64,000 nt of DNA from Streptomyces rapamycinicus NRRL 5491 (GCF_024298965.1 NZ_CP085193.1:8866001-8930000), one strand, 5' to 3'; counted from the first letter of the stretch, positions 49,077 through 60,432 are shown. Notes: generated from the sequence alone by a model not told the origin. Made by a program: numbers and translations.

Positions 49077-50525
49077 TCAACCGGCAGGGGGCGCACATCT
49101 GTCGACGAACCGGGCCGCCGCCCCCGGGACCGATGCCCAGTGCACATGCAGATAGGAGGCATGCACATCTCCCTGTGCGAACCCTTCGGTACGACGCTCC
49201 GGGTGGACGAGACCCCAGGCGGGCTCCGGCCCCGCTCCGGGCACGACGGTGGTGCGGTGGAACTCATGGCCGCGCACCCGTGTCCCCGCGGCGGCGAGTG
49301 AGGTGTCGGAGATGGCCACGGCCTCACGGTAGCCCAGCGTCAGACGTTCCGACATCCGTGCCTTCGCGGCCAGCACCCCGCACATCGGCTCCCCGTCCAG
49401 CGAATGCGCCAGATACAGCAGTCCGGCACATTCGGCGGCGACGGGCGCGCCGGACGCGGCGAGCCCGGCGACGGCGGTGCGCAGCGGCTCGTTCGCGGAC
49501 AGCTCGGGGGCGTAGACCTCCGGGAAACCACCGCCGATCACCAGACCGCCGGTGCCCTCCGGGAGGCGCTCGTCCCGCAGCGGGTCGAAGGGGACGACCC
49601 GTGCCCCGGCGGCCGTGAGCAACTCGGCGTGCTCCGCGTACGAGAAGGTGAACGCGGCCCCGCCCGCCACGGCGACCACCGGCCGCGCCGCCCGGCCGCC
49701 CCGGACCCCGGCACCGGGGACCGCGTCCATCGCCCTGTGTATCTCCTCCTCCGGATCCCAGCCCCGCCCGGACAGCGGCGGTGCGCTGCGGGCCAGCGCC
49801 AGCAGCCCGTCGAGATCGCAGCCCTCCCGCACCCGGGCGGCCAGCGCGGCCGCCGAATCGACCGCCTCCGCATGGCGCTCGGCCACCGGCACCAGACCCA
49901 GATGGCGGCTCGGGGCCCGCACCGCCCGCGTCCGGCGCAGCGCGCCGAACACCGGCACCCCGCACCCCTCCAGCGCCTCGCACAGCATCGCCTCGTGACG
50001 GTCCGAAGCGACCTTGTTGAGGATCACCCCCGCGACCCGCACCTCGGGGTCCCAGGAGGCGAAGCCATGCACCAGCGCTGCCACCGACCGCGACTGCGAC
50101 GACGCGTCCACCACCAGCACCACCGGTGCCCGCAGCAGCTTGGCCACATGCGCCGTCGAGGCCAGCTCGCCCTGCCCGGCCGCCCCGTCGAACAGGCCCA
50201 TCACCCCCTCGACCAGGGCCAGATCGCAGCCCGCCGCCCCATGCAGGAACAGCGGCGCGATCCGGTCCGGACCGCACAGATAGGCGTCCAGATTCCGGCC
50301 CGGGCGGGCGTTCCCCACCCGCGACCGGCCGACCCCCGAGGCGCCCGAAGAGGCGGCCGAGGAGATCGCGAGCGCGTGATAGCCAGGGTCGATGTAGTCC
50401 GGGCCGACCTTGTGCGGGGACACATCCAGACCGCGCTCCGCGAAGGCGGCCATCAGCCCCGCCGTGACCGTCGTCTTCCCGCTGCCGGAGGCGGGCGCCG
50501 CGATCACCAGGCGTGGGACACTCAC
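49077..50525 (-). CDS. cobB: Cobyrinate a,c-diamide synthase (CobB/CbiA)
   Basis: A 482-residue glutamine-dependent amidase that amidates the a and c carboxylates of (hydrogeno)cobyrinate. The ATP-binding half begins LVIAAPASGSGKTTVT and continues VGPDYIDPGYH and EGVMGLFDGA. The glutaminase half has the nucleophile region AAECAGLLYLAHSL and the HEFH segment with the catalytic His. GTG 50525 overlaps the cobO stop (GTGA); a GTG one codon earlier is equivalent. It is part of the riboswitch-controlled operon. Confidence 0.92.
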   Translation of the reverse strand: MSVPRLVIAAPASGSGKTTVTAGLMAAFAERGLDVSPHKVGPDYIDPGYHALAISSAASSGASGVGRSRVGNARPGRNLDAYLCGPDRIAPLFLHGAAGCDLALVEGVMGLFDGAAGQGELASTAHVAKLLRAPVVLVVDASSQSRSVAALVHGFASWDPEVRVAGVILNKVASDRHEAMLCEALEGCGVPVFGALRRTRAVRAPSRHLGLVPVAERHAEAVDSAAALAARVREGCDLDGLLALARSAPPLSGRGWDPEEEIHRAMDAVPGAGVRGGRAARPVVAVAGGAAFTFSYAEHAELLTAAGARVVPFDPLRDERLPEGTGGLVIGGGFPEVYAPELSANEPLRTAVAGLAASGAPVAAECAGLLYLAHSLDGEPMCGVLAAKARMSERLTLGYREAVAISDTSLAAAGTRVRGHEFHRTTVVPGAGPEPAWGLVHPERRTEGFAQGDVHASYLHVHWASVPGAAARFVDRCAPPAG

Positions 50526-51118
50526 CACTCGATGCCTCGCTGGCCCTTCTGACCGGCGTCCATCGGATGCTTGACCTTGGACATGTCGGTGACCAGGTCG
50601 GCGAAGTCCAGCAGCTGCGCCGGTGCGTTACGCCCCGTGATGACGACGTGCTGTGTCCCGGGCCGGTCCCGCAGCACCGCCACCACCTCGTCGGGGTCCA
50701 CCCAGCCCCAGTGCATCGGATACGCGAACTCGTCCAGCACATAGAGCCGGTATGTCTCCGCCGCGAGATCGCGCTTGACCTGCTCCCAGCCCTCGCGTGC
50801 GGCCTCCTCGCTGGAAGCCATGTCGCGCTGCACCCACGACCAGCCCTCGCCCATCTTGTGCCATGCGACGGTCCCCCCTTCGCCCGAGTCGCCGAGGACG
50901 CGCAGCGCACGCTCCTCACCGACCCGCCATTTCGCGGACTTTACAAATTGGAATACACCGACCGGCCAGTTTTGGTTCCACGCCCGCAGCGCCAGCCCGA
51001 ACGCCGCGGTCGACTTGCCCTTGCCCTGACCGGTGTGGACGAGTACCAGCGGACGGTTGCGGCGCTGGCGGGTGGTCAGCCCGTCGTCCGGCACGACGGT
51101 CGGTTGTCCTTGCGGCAT
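50522..51118 (-). CDS. cobO: Cob(I)yrinic acid a,c-diamide adenosyltransferase
   Basis: A 198-residue CobA/CobO-type enzyme that attaches the 5'-deoxyadenosyl group of ATP to cobalt. The P-loop VHTGQGKGKSTAAFGLALRA, QFVKSAKWRVGEE and the YVLDEFAYPMHWGWVD block are classical, and the length matches the family. ATG 51118 overlaps the stop of the chelatase gene by 1 bp. Confidence 0.95.
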   Translation of the reverse strand: MPQGQPTVVPDDGLTTRQRRNRPLVLVHTGQGKGKSTAAFGLALRAWNQNWPVGVFQFVKSAKWRVGEERALRVLGDSGEGGTVAWHKMGEGWSWVQRDMASSEEAAREGWEQVKRDLAAETYRLYVLDEFAYPMHWGWVDPDEVVAVLRDRPGTQHVVITGRNAPAQLLDFADLVTDMSKVKHPMDAGQKGQRGIEW

Positions 51119-53253
51119 CAGGCGGCCCTCCGAGGGTTGGAAACGGTTCGTACATCCCGCACCAGCGCGGTCACACTGTCCGCGCGCAGCTCGTCGAGTG
51201 TCACCGGCGTGCCCCGCAGTTCGCGCGCGAGCGCGCCCGCGAGCCCCAGCCGCACCGGCCCCGACTCGCAGTCCACGACCACCGAGGCGACCCCGTCGCC
51301 CGCGAGCATCCGCGCCGCGCGCCCGGCCCGCTCGACCGGTGTGGGCCCGCCGGACCGCCGCGCCTCCGTGGCCCGCCCGTCGGTCACCACGACCAGCAGC
51401 GGACGGCGTGCGGGATCCCGCAGCCGCTCCACCCGAAGTACCTCCCGGGCCTTCAGCAGCCCGGCCGCCAGCGGCGTGCGGCCGCCCGTCGGCAGCCGCT
51501 CCAGCCGTGCGGCGGCCGTGTCCACCGACGAGGTGGGCGGCAGCGCCAGCTCGGCGTCCGCGCCCCGGAAGGTGATCAGCCCGACCTTGTCCCGCCGCTG
51601 GTAGGCGTCGAGCAGCAGCGACAGCACCGCGCCCTTGATCGCGCTCATCCGCTTGCGCGCGGCCATCGAGCCCGACGCGTCCACCACGAACAGGACGAGG
51701 TTGCCCTCCCGGCCCTCGCGCACCGCCTCGCGCAGATCGTCCCGGCGCACCAGCAGCCCGGGCCCGCGCCGGCCGCGCGCCAGCTGATGCGGGGCGGCCG
51801 CCCGGACGGTCGCCGACAGATGCAGCGCGGAGAGCGTCCCCCGCGGGCGGCGCGCGCCGGTGGTGCGGCCGTGCGCGCTGCGGGCGCGCGAGCGCCGCCC
51901 TGCCGCGCCCTCGCCCAGGCCGGGGACGTCGAGCCGCCGGGTCCGGAACGGTTCGGCGGCGCCCACGGCCGCCCGCTCCCCGCCCGCACCGCCGTCCGCT
52001 TCGCCCGCCCCGCCGTCGCGGTCGGCCGGGGCGGAGTCGGTTTCGCGGTCGGCCGTCTCGTGCTCACCCGTGCGCTGGTCGGGTACGGACGGCTCGGGTT
52101 CGGCGGGCGGCGCCTGCTCGCGCGCCCCGTCATCCGCGCCCTCCCGCGGTCCGTCCTCGGGGCCGCCCGCGTCATCCGGCCCGGGGCCGCCCGGCCCGTC
52201 CTCGGGACCCGGGTCCGGGTCCGGATCCGGCTCCGGGTCGTCCTCCTCGAACCGCCGCAGGATCTCGTCGAGTTTGTCCTCGTCGAGCCCCGGCGCGTCG
52301 AACGGCGCCCGCCGCCGGCGGTGGGGGAGCGACAGCAGCGCGGCCCCCCGTACGTCCTCCGTCCGGACGTCGGTGCGCCCCGCCCAGGCGGCCAGCGCGG
52401 TCGCCGTACGGGCCGTCACGATGTCCGCGCGCATCCCGTCCACCTCGAACCCGGCGCACACCGCCGCGATCTGCCGCAGTGCGCGGTCGCCGAGGGCCAC
52501 CCGCGGCAGCAGGGCGCGGGCCGCCGCGATGCGCTCCCGCAGGGCCTCCTCGTCCGCCGCCCAGCGCGCCGCGAACCCCTCGGGGTCCTCGTCGTACGCC
52601 AGCCGCCGCCGCACCACCTCGACCCGCTCCTCGGTGTCGCGGGACGCCGCGACCTCCACCGTGAGACCGAAGCGGTCCAGCAACTGCGGCCGCAGCTCGC
52701 CCTCTTCGGGGTTCATGGTGCCCACCAGGAGGAAGCGCGCCGCATGCCGTACGGACACCCCCTCGCGCTCCACATAGGAGGCGCCCATGGCGGCCGCGTC
52801 GAGCAGCAGGTCGATCAGATGGTCGTGCAGCAGATTGACCTCGTCGACGTAGAGCACCCCGCGGTGGGCGTCCGCGAGCAGCCCGGGCTCGAACGCCTTC
52901 ACGCCGTCCGACAGCGCCCGCTCGATGTCGAGCGCGCCCACCAGCCGGTCCTCGGAGGCGCCCACGGGCAGTTCGACCATCCGCGCGGGGCGCGCCTCGC
53001 CCGTGCCCGGCTCATGGGGCCCGTCCGGGCAGGACGGGTCGGGCGCGGCCGGATCGCAGGAGAACCGGCACCCGGCCACCACGTCCACCTCGGGCAGCAG
53101 CGAGGCGATCGCTCTTACGGCGGTGCTCTTGGCCGTGCCCTTCTCGCCGCGCACCAGGACGCCGCCCACGGCGGGCGAGACGGCGTTGAGGAGCAGGGCG
53201 AGCCGCAGGCCGTCCATGCCGACGATCGCGCTGAAGGGATAGGTGATGGTCAC
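51118..53253 (-). CDS. Fused ChlI-ChlD-type cobalt/magnesium chelatase subunit
   Basis: A 711-residue AAA+/von Willebrand A protein. The ChlI-like half has Walker [10 protein letters not shown] (36-44), Walker [11 protein letters not shown] and the arginine-finger region. A long Asp/Glu/Gly/Pro-rich linker follows (about 330-450). The ChlD-like half carries a MIDAS motif DASGSM with TDGRATE. In actinobacterial cobalamin operons this subunit powers cobalt insertion with CobN. No cobN gene is adjacent. GTG 53253 is chosen because AGGAGG stands 9 bp upstream; the frame is open to 53283. Confidence 0.9.
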   Translation of the reverse strand: MTITYPFSAIVGMDGLRLALLLNAVSPAVGGVLVRGEKGTAKSTAVRAIASLLPEVDVVAGCRFSCDPAAPDPSCPDGPHEPGTGEARPARMVELPVGASEDRLVGALDIERALSDGVKAFEPGLLADAHRGVLYVDEVNLLHDHLIDLLLDAAAMGASYVEREGVSVRHAARFLLVGTMNPEEGELRPQLLDRFGLTVEVAASRDTEERVEVVRRRLAYDEDPEGFAARWAADEEALRERIAAARALLPRVALGDRALRQIAAVCAGFEVDGMRADIVTARTATALAAWAGRTDVRTEDVRGAALLSLPHRRRRAPFDAPGLDEDKLDEILRRFEEDDPEPDPDPDPGPEDGPGGPGPDDAGGPEDGPREGADDGAREQAPPAEPEPSVPDQRTGEHETADRETDSAPADRDGGAGEADGGAGGERAAVGAAEPFRTRRLDVPGLGEGAAGRRSRARSAHGRTTGARRPRGTLSALHLSATVRAAAPHQLARGRRGPGLLVRRDDLREAVREGREGNLVLFVVDASGSMAARKRMSAIKGAVLSLLLDAYQRRDKVGLITFRGADAELALPPTSSVDTAAARLERLPTGGRTPLAAGLLKAREVLRVERLRDPARRPLLVVVTDGRATEARRSGGPTPVERAGRAARMLAGDGVASVVVDCESGPVRLGLAGALARELRGTPVTLDELRADSVTALVRDVRTVSNPRRAA

Positions 53254-53311
53254 GCGGCGATACCTCCTGGGGTGCGTGGGCACAGCGGTCCGGTATGGGG
53301 GCGGGGGTTCG

Positions 53312-54916
53312 TCATGTCGTCCCGCCCGGCGCCCCCGGAGGGACGAACGGCAGGCCCTCCGGGACGCCCTCCTCGATGAGCCGCAGCAGCGCGTCGGTGT
53401 CGGCGTGCTCCTCGATCAGGTCGCCGAGGCGGTCGAGCTGCTCCTCGCGCAGTTCGCCGAAGCGGGTGTCCGGCGCGGGGACGAACGCCCGGCCCGCCGC
53501 GGCGGCCACCCGCCGCAGAAACGCCCGCCGGAAGCCGTCGCTCTCCAGCGAGCCGTGCCAGTGCGTGCCCCATACCGAGCCCACCCGGCAGCCGTCCAGG
53601 AAGGGCTCCTCGGCCCCGTCCAGCAACTCGGCGACCCCGTGGTGGATCTCGTAGCCCTCCACCCGCTCGCCGAGCGCCTCGCCCACCGGCCGGGCCAGGG
53701 TCTTCTCGGCCGCGAACCGCACCCGCACCGGCAGCAGCCCGAGCCCGGCGACCTTCCCGGCCCTTGACTCGACCTCGTCCTCGATGCGCTCCCCGAGCGC
53801 CTGGAAGCCGCCGCAGACGCCCAGCACCGGACGGCCCTCGGCGGCCCGCCTGGCGATCGCGTCGGCCAGCCCGCGCTCACGCAGCCACTCCAGCGCCCTT
53901 ACAGTGCCCCGGGTGCCCGGCAGCACCACCAGATCGGCGTCGGCCAGCTCCTCGGGCCGATCCACGAACCGCACGATCACGCCCGGCTCTGCCGCCAGCG
54001 CGTCCACGTCCGTGAAGTTGGACATCAGCGGCACGGCGGCGACCGCGATCCGCAGGACGTCCGCGCCGTAAGGGGGCGCCACGACGCTCTCCCGCACCGT
54101 GCCGCGCAGCGACACCCGCAGCCCGTCCTCCTCGTCGATCCCCAGCCCGTGGGCGAACGGGAGCACCCCGACGGTCGGGCGTCCGGTGAGGCCGCGCAGC
54201 ATCTGGAGCCCGGGCTCCAGAAGGCTCACATCGCCGCGGAACTTGTTCACCAAGTAGGCGGCCACATGCCGTTGGTCCGCCGCCGACAGCAGCGCGGTCG
54301 TGCCGAAGAAGGACGCGAAGACGCCACCGCGGTCGATGTCCCCGACCACCACGACCGGAAGCCCGGCGGCCCGCGCCAGCCCCATGTTGACGATGTCGGT
54401 GCGGCGCAGATTGATCTCGGCCGGGCTGCCCGCGCCCTCGCAGATCACCGCGTCATGGGTGCGCCGCAGCTCCTCCAGGCACTCCGTGACGGTCCCCAGC
54501 AGCTCCTCCCGCCCCGCGGAGAGCCTCTCACCGGGCGAGGGGGCTCCGGGCCCGCCGAAGTACCCGCGCGCGCTCAGCTCGCCCACCGGCTTGCCCAGCA
54601 GCACCACTTGGCTGCTGCGGTCGCTGCCCGGCTTCAGCAGGACCGGGTTCATCAGCGCGCTCGGCTCGACGCGCGCGGCGGCGGCCTGCATGGCCTGCGC
54701 CCGCCCGATCTCCGCCCCCTCCCGGGTGACGAAGGAGTTGAGCGACATGTTCTGCGCCTTGAACGGCGCCACGCTGACGCCCTTACGGGCGAGCCACCGG
54801 CAGATCCCGGCCGTCACCACGCTCTTGCCCGCGTCGGAGGTCGTGCCCGCGACGAGCAGCCCCCCACCGCGCGCCCCGGAACCGTCCGTGCCGCCCTTAC
54901 CGCGTATCCCACTCAT
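53312..54916 (-). CDS. cobQ: Cobyric acid synthase (CobQ/CbiP)
   Basis: A 534-residue glutamine amidotransferase that amidates the b, d, e and g side chains of the corrin. The synthetase half starts [21 protein letters not shown], with [26 protein letters not shown] and [10 protein letters not shown]. The glutaminase half has [10 protein letters not shown] (Cys) and GTHWHGSLE (His). ATG 54916 overlaps the cbiB stop (ATGA). The frame remains open far upstream, but that portion is cbiB read in another frame. Confidence 0.95.
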   Translation of the reverse strand: MSGIRGKGGTDGSGARGGGLLVAGTTSDAGKSVVTAGICRWLARKGVSVAPFKAQNMSLNSFVTREGAEIGRAQAMQAAAARVEPSALMNPVLLKPGSDRSSQVVLLGKPVGELSARGYFGGPGAPSPGERLSAGREELLGTVTECLEELRRTHDAVICEGAGSPAEINLRRTDIVNMGLARAAGLPVVVVGDIDRGGVFASFFGTTALLSAADQRHVAAYLVNKFRGDVSLLEPGLQMLRGLTGRPTVGVLPFAHGLGIDEEDGLRVSLRGTVRESVVAPPYGADVLRIAVAAVPLMSNFTDVDALAAEPGVIVRFVDRPEELADADLVVLPGTRGTVRALEWLRERGLADAIARRAAEGRPVLGVCGGFQALGERIEDEVESRAGKVAGLGLLPVRVRFAAEKTLARPVGEALGERVEGYEIHHGVAELLDGAEEPFLDGCRVGSVWGTHWHGSLESDGFRRAFLRRVAAAAGRAFVPAPDTRFGELREEQLDRLGDLIEEHADTDALLRLIEEGVPEGLPFVPPGAPGGTT

Positions 54917-55896
54917 CCGCCGCCCCTTCCCAAGGCCCGGGGCCGCCCCGTCATCGTCCTCAGGACCGGCCGGGCCACTATGGACAACCCGAGCGCCAGG
55001 ACGCCGACGCGCCGCGACAGCCGTATCGCCCGCTCGATGTCGGCCGACTCCACCGGCCGCCCGCCGGAGTTGAGCACCGGCCGGTGCTCGACCCGGCCGC
55101 CGTACGCGAGGGTGCCGCCCAGCCGGACGCCGAGCGCACCCGCGAAGGACGCCTCCACGGGGCCCGCGTTGGGGCTCGGATGGCGCCGGCCGTCGCGCCG
55201 CCAGGCGCGCCACGCACCGCGCGGATCGGGGCCCGCGAGCGTCGCCAGGGCCGCCGTAAGGCGCGCACCGGGCCAGCCGGCCACATCGTCCAGCCGGGCC
55301 GCCGCCCAGCCGAACCGCCGGTAGCGCGGCGACTTGTGGCCCACCATGGCGTCCAGGGTGTTGACGGCGCGGAAACCTATGAGCCCCGGCACTCCGCCCA
55401 CGGCGCCCCACACCAGCGCGCCCACGACCGCGTCGGAGGTGTTCTCGGCCACCGATTCGACGACCGCGCGGGCTATCTGCGGCCCGTCCAGCGCCTGCGG
55501 ATCGCGGCCGCACAGATGCGGCAGCCGCTCCCGGGCGACCTCGAGGTCCCCGGCGGCCAGCGCCCCGCCGACGGCCCGTGCCTCACGGCCCAGGCTCGTG
55601 CCGCCCAGCACGGCCCAGGTGGCGGCGGCGGTCAGCGCGACCTCCGCGCCACGGCGGCCGTCAAGGCCCCGTACGGCGCGGCTCAGCAGCGCGGCACCGG
55701 CGGCCGCGCCGCCCGCGCACAACGCGGTGTGCAGGGCCCCGTAACCCCGGTGGTCGCGCCACAGCCGGCGCTCGGCGGCCGCGGCGGCGCGCCCGAACGC
55801 GGCCACCGGATGGCCGCGGCGCGGATCACCCGTGGCGAGGTCGCCGAGGAAGCCGAGGGCGGCGCCGCACGCGAACGAGGCGTGGTCGGCACGCAT
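54913..55896 (-). CDS. cbiB: Adenosylcobinamide-phosphate synthase (CobD/CbiB)
   Basis: A 327-residue membrane protein with several hydrophobic helices that joins aminopropanol (phosphate) to adenosylcobyric acid. Family text: [19 protein letters not shown] at the start, [42 protein letters not shown], and the [19 protein letters not shown] segment. It is the first gene of the operon, about 160 bp after the cobalamin riboswitch. Confidence 0.95.
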   Translation of the reverse strand: MRADHASFACGAALGFLGDLATGDPRRGHPVAAFGRAAAAAERRLWRDHRGYGALHTALCAGGAAAGAALLSRAVRGLDGRRGAEVALTAAATWAVLGGTSLGREARAVGGALAAGDLEVARERLPHLCGRDPQALDGPQIARAVVESVAENTSDAVVGALVWGAVGGVPGLIGFRAVNTLDAMVGHKSPRYRRFGWAAARLDDVAGWPGARLTAALATLAGPDPRGAWRAWRRDGRRHPSPNAGPVEASFAGALGVRLGGTLAYGGRVEHRPVLNSGGRPVESADIERAIRLSRRVGVLALGLSIVARPVLRTMTGRPRALGRGGG

Positions 55897-56057
55897 CCGT
55901 CAGGCCGCCGTCACGCCTCGGCGCGGCGATACGGGACCAGAGGGACCAGAGGGGCCAGTGGGGCCGGAAGAGCCGAATCGGACAGGGAGGGCTGGCGGCG
56001 TGGCGATGCCGGGCATGGCGGTATGTCCTCACTCAGGGTCCTCGCCCTGGTTCGACG

Positions 56058-56241
56058 TGACCGGCGGTGAGAGTCTCCTGGCTCCCGGATCCGCGGCCCT
56101 CCCGGTCTTCCAGCCCCGCGTACGCGACGAACCGTACGGACGAGCCGTGACCCCATACAGGCGATGGGAGGGTGCTCCCCGGTGACAGTGGCGGGACCGC
56201 GCCGGATTCTCACCGGCTTCCTCTCCTGCCGCCGTTTGGCT
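56058..56241 (-). ncRNA. Cobalamin riboswitch
   Basis: On the minus strand the leader of the cbiB operon has the conserved 5' core GGAAGCCGGTGAGAATCC (56221 down to 56204), then the CCCGCCACTGT segment, and at the 3' end the B12 box AGCCAGGAGACTC (56083 down to 56071) with its flanking CTCACCGCCGG. Order, spacing (~185 nt) and position before cobalamin genes all match the class. High adenosylcobalamin should reduce expression of the operon. Confidence 0.95.
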
Positions 56242-56246
56242 CGGGA

Positions 56247-56276
56247 AGTCCACCATGGGCCGCGAATGGCCGTCAA
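56247..56276 (-). promoter_or_regulatory. Promoter of the riboswitch-cobalamin operon
   Basis: Minus strand: -35 TTGACG (56276-56271), 18 bp, -10 TGGACT (56252-56247). Transcription would begin near 56240, exactly at the 5' end of the riboswitch. Confidence 0.6.
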
Positions 56277-56339
56277 CTCGCATATGACCCATGACGCCCG
56301 AGTGTGCCGAGCCCCACAGACCACCGCCCCTCACAGAAC

Positions 56340-56384
56340 GGCCGCCGGACGGTCGGCGCTGGTCAGCGCCACCATCCGGCGGCC
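56340..56384. terminator. Nested hairpin terminator of the PiT operon
   Basis: Outer stem GGCCGCCGGA (56340-56349) with TCCGGCGGCC (56375-56384); inner hairpin GGCGCT (56355-56360), GGTC, AGCGCC (56365-56370). It lies between the end of the PiT/small-protein operon and the promoter of the cobalamin operon, both read leftward. Confidence 0.75.
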
Positions 56385-56437
56385 GGTGGGTCGTTCGGGG
56401 AAGCGGGGCCCTTATACGACGAAAGGAAGCGGGGTCC

Positions 56438-56689
56438 TCAGGCGACGATCAGATAGATGCCGTACGCCACGACCCCGGCGCACACCGCGAAGCAGGCGTA
56501 CGCGCCGGTGCGGGCGAGCGGGGAGGCGCCCATGGCGCCCCCGGGCACGGCGGCGGCCGTACCGCCCTGCTCCGGCGCCGTCTTACGGGAGGTGCCGACG
56601 ATGCCCAGGGTGAAGACGCCCACCATGGCGACCGTCACCGCGAGGCTGATGCCGAAGACCTGGCCGAGTGCCGCCCAGTCGATGCTCAT
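56438..56689 (-). CDS. Small two-helix membrane protein paired with PiT
   Basis: An 83-residue protein with two hydrophobic helices: GISLAVTVAMVGVFTLGIVG near the N-terminus and TGAYACFAVCAGVVAYGIYLIV at the C-terminus, joined by a Gly/Ala-rich loop with a Lys. No named family is recognised. It starts 13 bp after the PiT gene stop (AGGA before ATG 56689). Similar small genes follow PiT genes in other Streptomyces, so it may be an accessory of the transporter. The longer upstream frame to 56794 is the PiT tail out of frame. Confidence 0.75.
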   Translation of the reverse strand: MSIDWAALGQVFGISLAVTVAMVGVFTLGIVGTSRKTAPEQGGTAAAVPGGAMGASPLARTGAYACFAVCAGVVAYGIYLIVA

Positions 56690-56702
56690 GTTTCCTGGCT
56701 CC

Positions 56703-57959
<1,257 letters not shown>

Positions 57960-58011
57960 ACACCCGGTCAATCAGTTCGAAGTTCGTTAGTGGCACGGTG
58001 AACGTAAGGAA

Positions 58012-58033
58012 ACAGGGTGAACGGAAGATGAAC
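58012..58033 (-). promoter_or_regulatory. PHO box upstream of the PiT gene
   Basis: On the minus strand two adjacent 11-bp repeats, GTTCATCTTCC (58033-58023) and GTTCACCCTGT (58022-58012), fit the PhoP direct-repeat consensus GTTCA(C/T)C at the exact 11-bp period. A third GTTCACC at 58003-57997 is out of that register (19 bp). The rest of the 349-bp gap 57960-58308 holds the promoters of the two divergent genes. Confidence 0.75.
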
Positions 58034-58308
58034 TGAGCAGGGCATCGGAGTGACATGGTTGCGGGATCGCCAAGGCAGTGTGAATTCCAGCCTACGTTCC
58101 CATGTCGTACGGGAGTTGAGCCGCGATCGAGGGCCGCCGAGCAAGCGCCGGGACCGGCCTCGCGGGCGTCCCCGTACCCCCCACGCTCACCCGCCCGGAG
58201 CCGGGTGTCCACTAAGCACGGTCGTAGTCGCCCGCCGTGCCCGTTCCGGTCCCGCCGCCGCGCCGCCGGCGGCCGCCTGGAAGGATCGGGCCTCGGAGGT
58301 GAGGGCAG

Positions 58309-58995
58309 GTGACCCAGTCGCGATCCACGCGGCAGCCGCAGCCGCGGCTGACGCATCCCCTGCGGCAGGCATGGACGCAGGTGGTGAGCACGGCCCGCAG
58401 GACCACCGCCGACGGCCTGGTCGTCGGCACCTCGGGCAATGTCTCGGCCCGCGTCGGCGACACCGTCCTGGTGACCCCGAGCGGCGTCCCTTACGACCGG
58501 CTCGGCCCCAGGGACGCCGTCGCCGTCGACCTGGACGGGCGGCAGGTCCTCGGCACGCTGAAGCCCACCAGCGAGCTGCCCATGCACCTCGCGGTCTACC
58601 GGGAGACCGACGCCGAGGCCGTGGTCCACACCCACGCCGTCCACGCCACGGCCGTCTCCACGCTCGTCGACGAGCTCCCCGCGATCCACTACATGACCGC
58701 CGCCCTCGGCGGCCCGGTCCGCGTCGCGCCCTACGCGCTCTACGGCACGGACGAACTGGCCGACGCCATGATCGAGGCGCTGCGCGACCGCAGCGGCTGT
58801 CTGCTGCGCAACCACGGCACCGTCGTCCACGGCGCCACCCTGGACCAGGCGTACGACCGCACCGCCCAGCTCGAGTGGATGTGCCGGGTCTGGCTCAACG
58901 CGGTCTCCGTCCCCGGCCGCGCCCCCTCCCTGATCCCGCCGGACGAGATGCGGCGCGCCGCCGAGAAGCTGAGCGGCTACGGCCAGAAGGGCTGA
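58309..58995 (+). CDS. Class II aldolase/adducin-family protein
   Basis: A 228-residue zinc enzyme of the fuculose-phosphate aldolase type. The Zn ligands are visible as HTHAVHAT (two His) and RNHGTVV (third His); the GLVVGTSGNVSAR loop binds the phosphate and Glu in TSELPMH is the likely catalytic residue. It may cleave a sugar phosphate or act on methylthioribulose-type substrates; which one is unknown. The start is GTG 58309, with GGAGGTGAGG 4-13 bp upstream. It diverges from the PiT gene. Confidence 0.9.
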   Translation: MTQSRSTRQPQPRLTHPLRQAWTQVVSTARRTTADGLVVGTSGNVSARVGDTVLVTPSGVPYDRLGPRDAVAVDLDGRQVLGTLKPTSELPMHLAVYRETDAEAVVHTHAVHATAVSTLVDELPAIHYMTAALGGPVRVAPYALYGTDELADAMIEALRDRSGCLLRNHGTVVHGATLDQAYDRTAQLEWMCRVWLNAVSVPGRAPSLIPPDEMRRAAEKLSGYGQKG

Positions 58996-59000
58996 GCCCG

Positions 59001-59112
59001 CCAGGCACGCCCCGGGCCCCAGCCGGTACCCCGGGTACCCCGGGCCACGCCTGGCACGCTCCGGACCCGGCCTGGCACGCCCCGGGCCCCGCCCGGTACG
59101 CCCCGCGCCACG
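59001..59112. repeat. Imperfect 21-bp tandem repeats
   Basis: Units close to CCTGGCACGCCCCGGGCCCC plus one base are found at 59001-59021, 59050-59070, 59071-59091 and 59092-59112, with a degenerate stretch at 59022-59049. They occupy most of the 184-bp gap 58996-59179. Self-pairing between units could terminate transcription. Confidence 0.82.
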
Positions 59113-59179
59113 CCCGGGAGGTCACCCGGCCGGGCACGCCCGCTGGCCGGGCGCCGCCTCCCCGACCACACTGGGAGGG

Positions 59180-60307
59180 ATGCGCCTGCGAACAACGGCG
59201 GTCGCGGCCGCCACCACCCTGCTGAGTGTCGGCGTGGCCGCGGTGGCGGCCGGACGGTACGCCACCAGCGCTGCGCTGAAACCGGTCCCCGACCGTCCGC
59301 TGCCCAACGAGGCGCCGCTGACCGTCCACGCGACCGCGGCCGGCCAGATCACCCTGACCCGCTCGCTCGCCTCGCTGCGCCCCGGCACCTACGGCCTCAC
59401 CGGCCGCTCCTGCCACGCCGTCGTCGGCCCCGTCATCGAGGACGCCCCGCACCCAGCCGACTGCGTCGTGCGCCGGCTGGAGCGGGTCACCCACGGCGAG
59501 CTCACCCCCGGCACTCGGGTCCGGCTGACGCCCCAGGTGCACATCGGCAACCCACGGGACGCGCTCGGCATCGACCACGCCGACGTGGACGTGGACGCCG
59601 AACTCGGTCCGCTGCCCGCCTGGTTCATCCCCGGCGAACGCTCCACATGGGTGATCACCACCCATGGCCTCGGCACCACCCGTGAACACCCTATGGTCGT
59701 CATGCCCTTCCTGCGGCAGCTGCGGGTGCCGGTGCTCGACCTCGCCTACCGCGGCGACCCCGGCGCCCCGCGCTCCGCGGACGGCATATCCCACCTCGGC
59801 GACACCGAGTGGCGGGACCTGGACGCGGCCATCCGCTACGCGGTGGGCTACGGGGCGAGCGGGGTCGTGCTGCACGGCTGGTCCACCGGCGCCTCGATGG
59901 CCCTCCACGCCGCCGCGAACTCCGCGCTGCGGCACCGCGTCACCGGCCTCGTCCTGGACTCCCCGGTGCTCGACTGGCAGGCGACCCTGCGCGCCCTCGC
60001 CGCGGCCCGCGGCATCCCCGCGCCGCTGCTCCCGCTCGCCCTGCGCGCCGCCGAGGGGCGCACCGGACTCCACGACAGCAGGCTCCCGGAGGTGGCCGAC
60101 CCGGAGCGGCTGTCGGTGCCCACGCTCGTCGCCCACGGCCCCGACGACACCCTCGCGCCCTGGCACGTCTCGCGCGAATTCGTCGACCGCCGACGGGATC
60201 TGGTGACCCTTCACACGGTGCGGCAGGCCCCGCACGCGGCCATGTGGAACGCGGACCCCGAGGCGTACGAGGAGGCGCTGCGGCGCTTTCTGGTACCGCT
60301 CCTGTAA
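59180..60307 (+). CDS. Alpha/beta-hydrolase family protein with N-terminal membrane anchor
   Basis: A 375-residue protein. Residues 5-25 form a hydrophobic anchor or uncleaved signal. An ~130-residue N-terminal domain precedes the hydrolase fold, which has the oxyanion segment TTHGLGTTREHP, nucleophile elbow GWSTGAS (Ser), acid in HGPDDTLAPW and His in APHAAMW. All catalytic parts are present. The family includes esterases and peptidases; the substrate is unknown. ATG 59180 is preceded closely by GGGAGGG. It is probably a single-gene unit. Confidence 0.85.
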   Translation: MRLRTTAVAAATTLLSVGVAAVAAGRYATSAALKPVPDRPLPNEAPLTVHATAAGQITLTRSLASLRPGTYGLTGRSCHAVVGPVIEDAPHPADCVVRRLERVTHGELTPGTRVRLTPQVHIGNPRDALGIDHADVDVDAELGPLPAWFIPGERSTWVITTHGLGTTREHPMVVMPFLRQLRVPVLDLAYRGDPGAPRSADGISHLGDTEWRDLDAAIRYAVGYGASGVVLHGWSTGASMALHAAANSALRHRVTGLVLDSPVLDWQATLRALAAARGIPAPLLPLALRAAEGRTGLHDSRLPEVADPERLSVPTLVAHGPDDTLAPWHVSREFVDRRRDLVTLHTVRQAPHAAMWNADPEAYEEALRRFLVPLL

Positions 60308-60432
60308 CACCCGTAAGGCGCTCTCCCGCGCCGCCCGACCTCCCGTAGCGCCCGTAAGGCGATCGCGAAAGCGCGTGCGGGGCGGCGCGGGAAGCGTTCG
60401 CGGGGCGGCGGCGGAAGCGTCCGTAAGATGGC

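Noticed and set aside
54917..55513. N-terminal extension of cobQ by about 200 codons
   Set aside because: It covers cbiB in another frame; CobQ homology begins just after ATG 54916.
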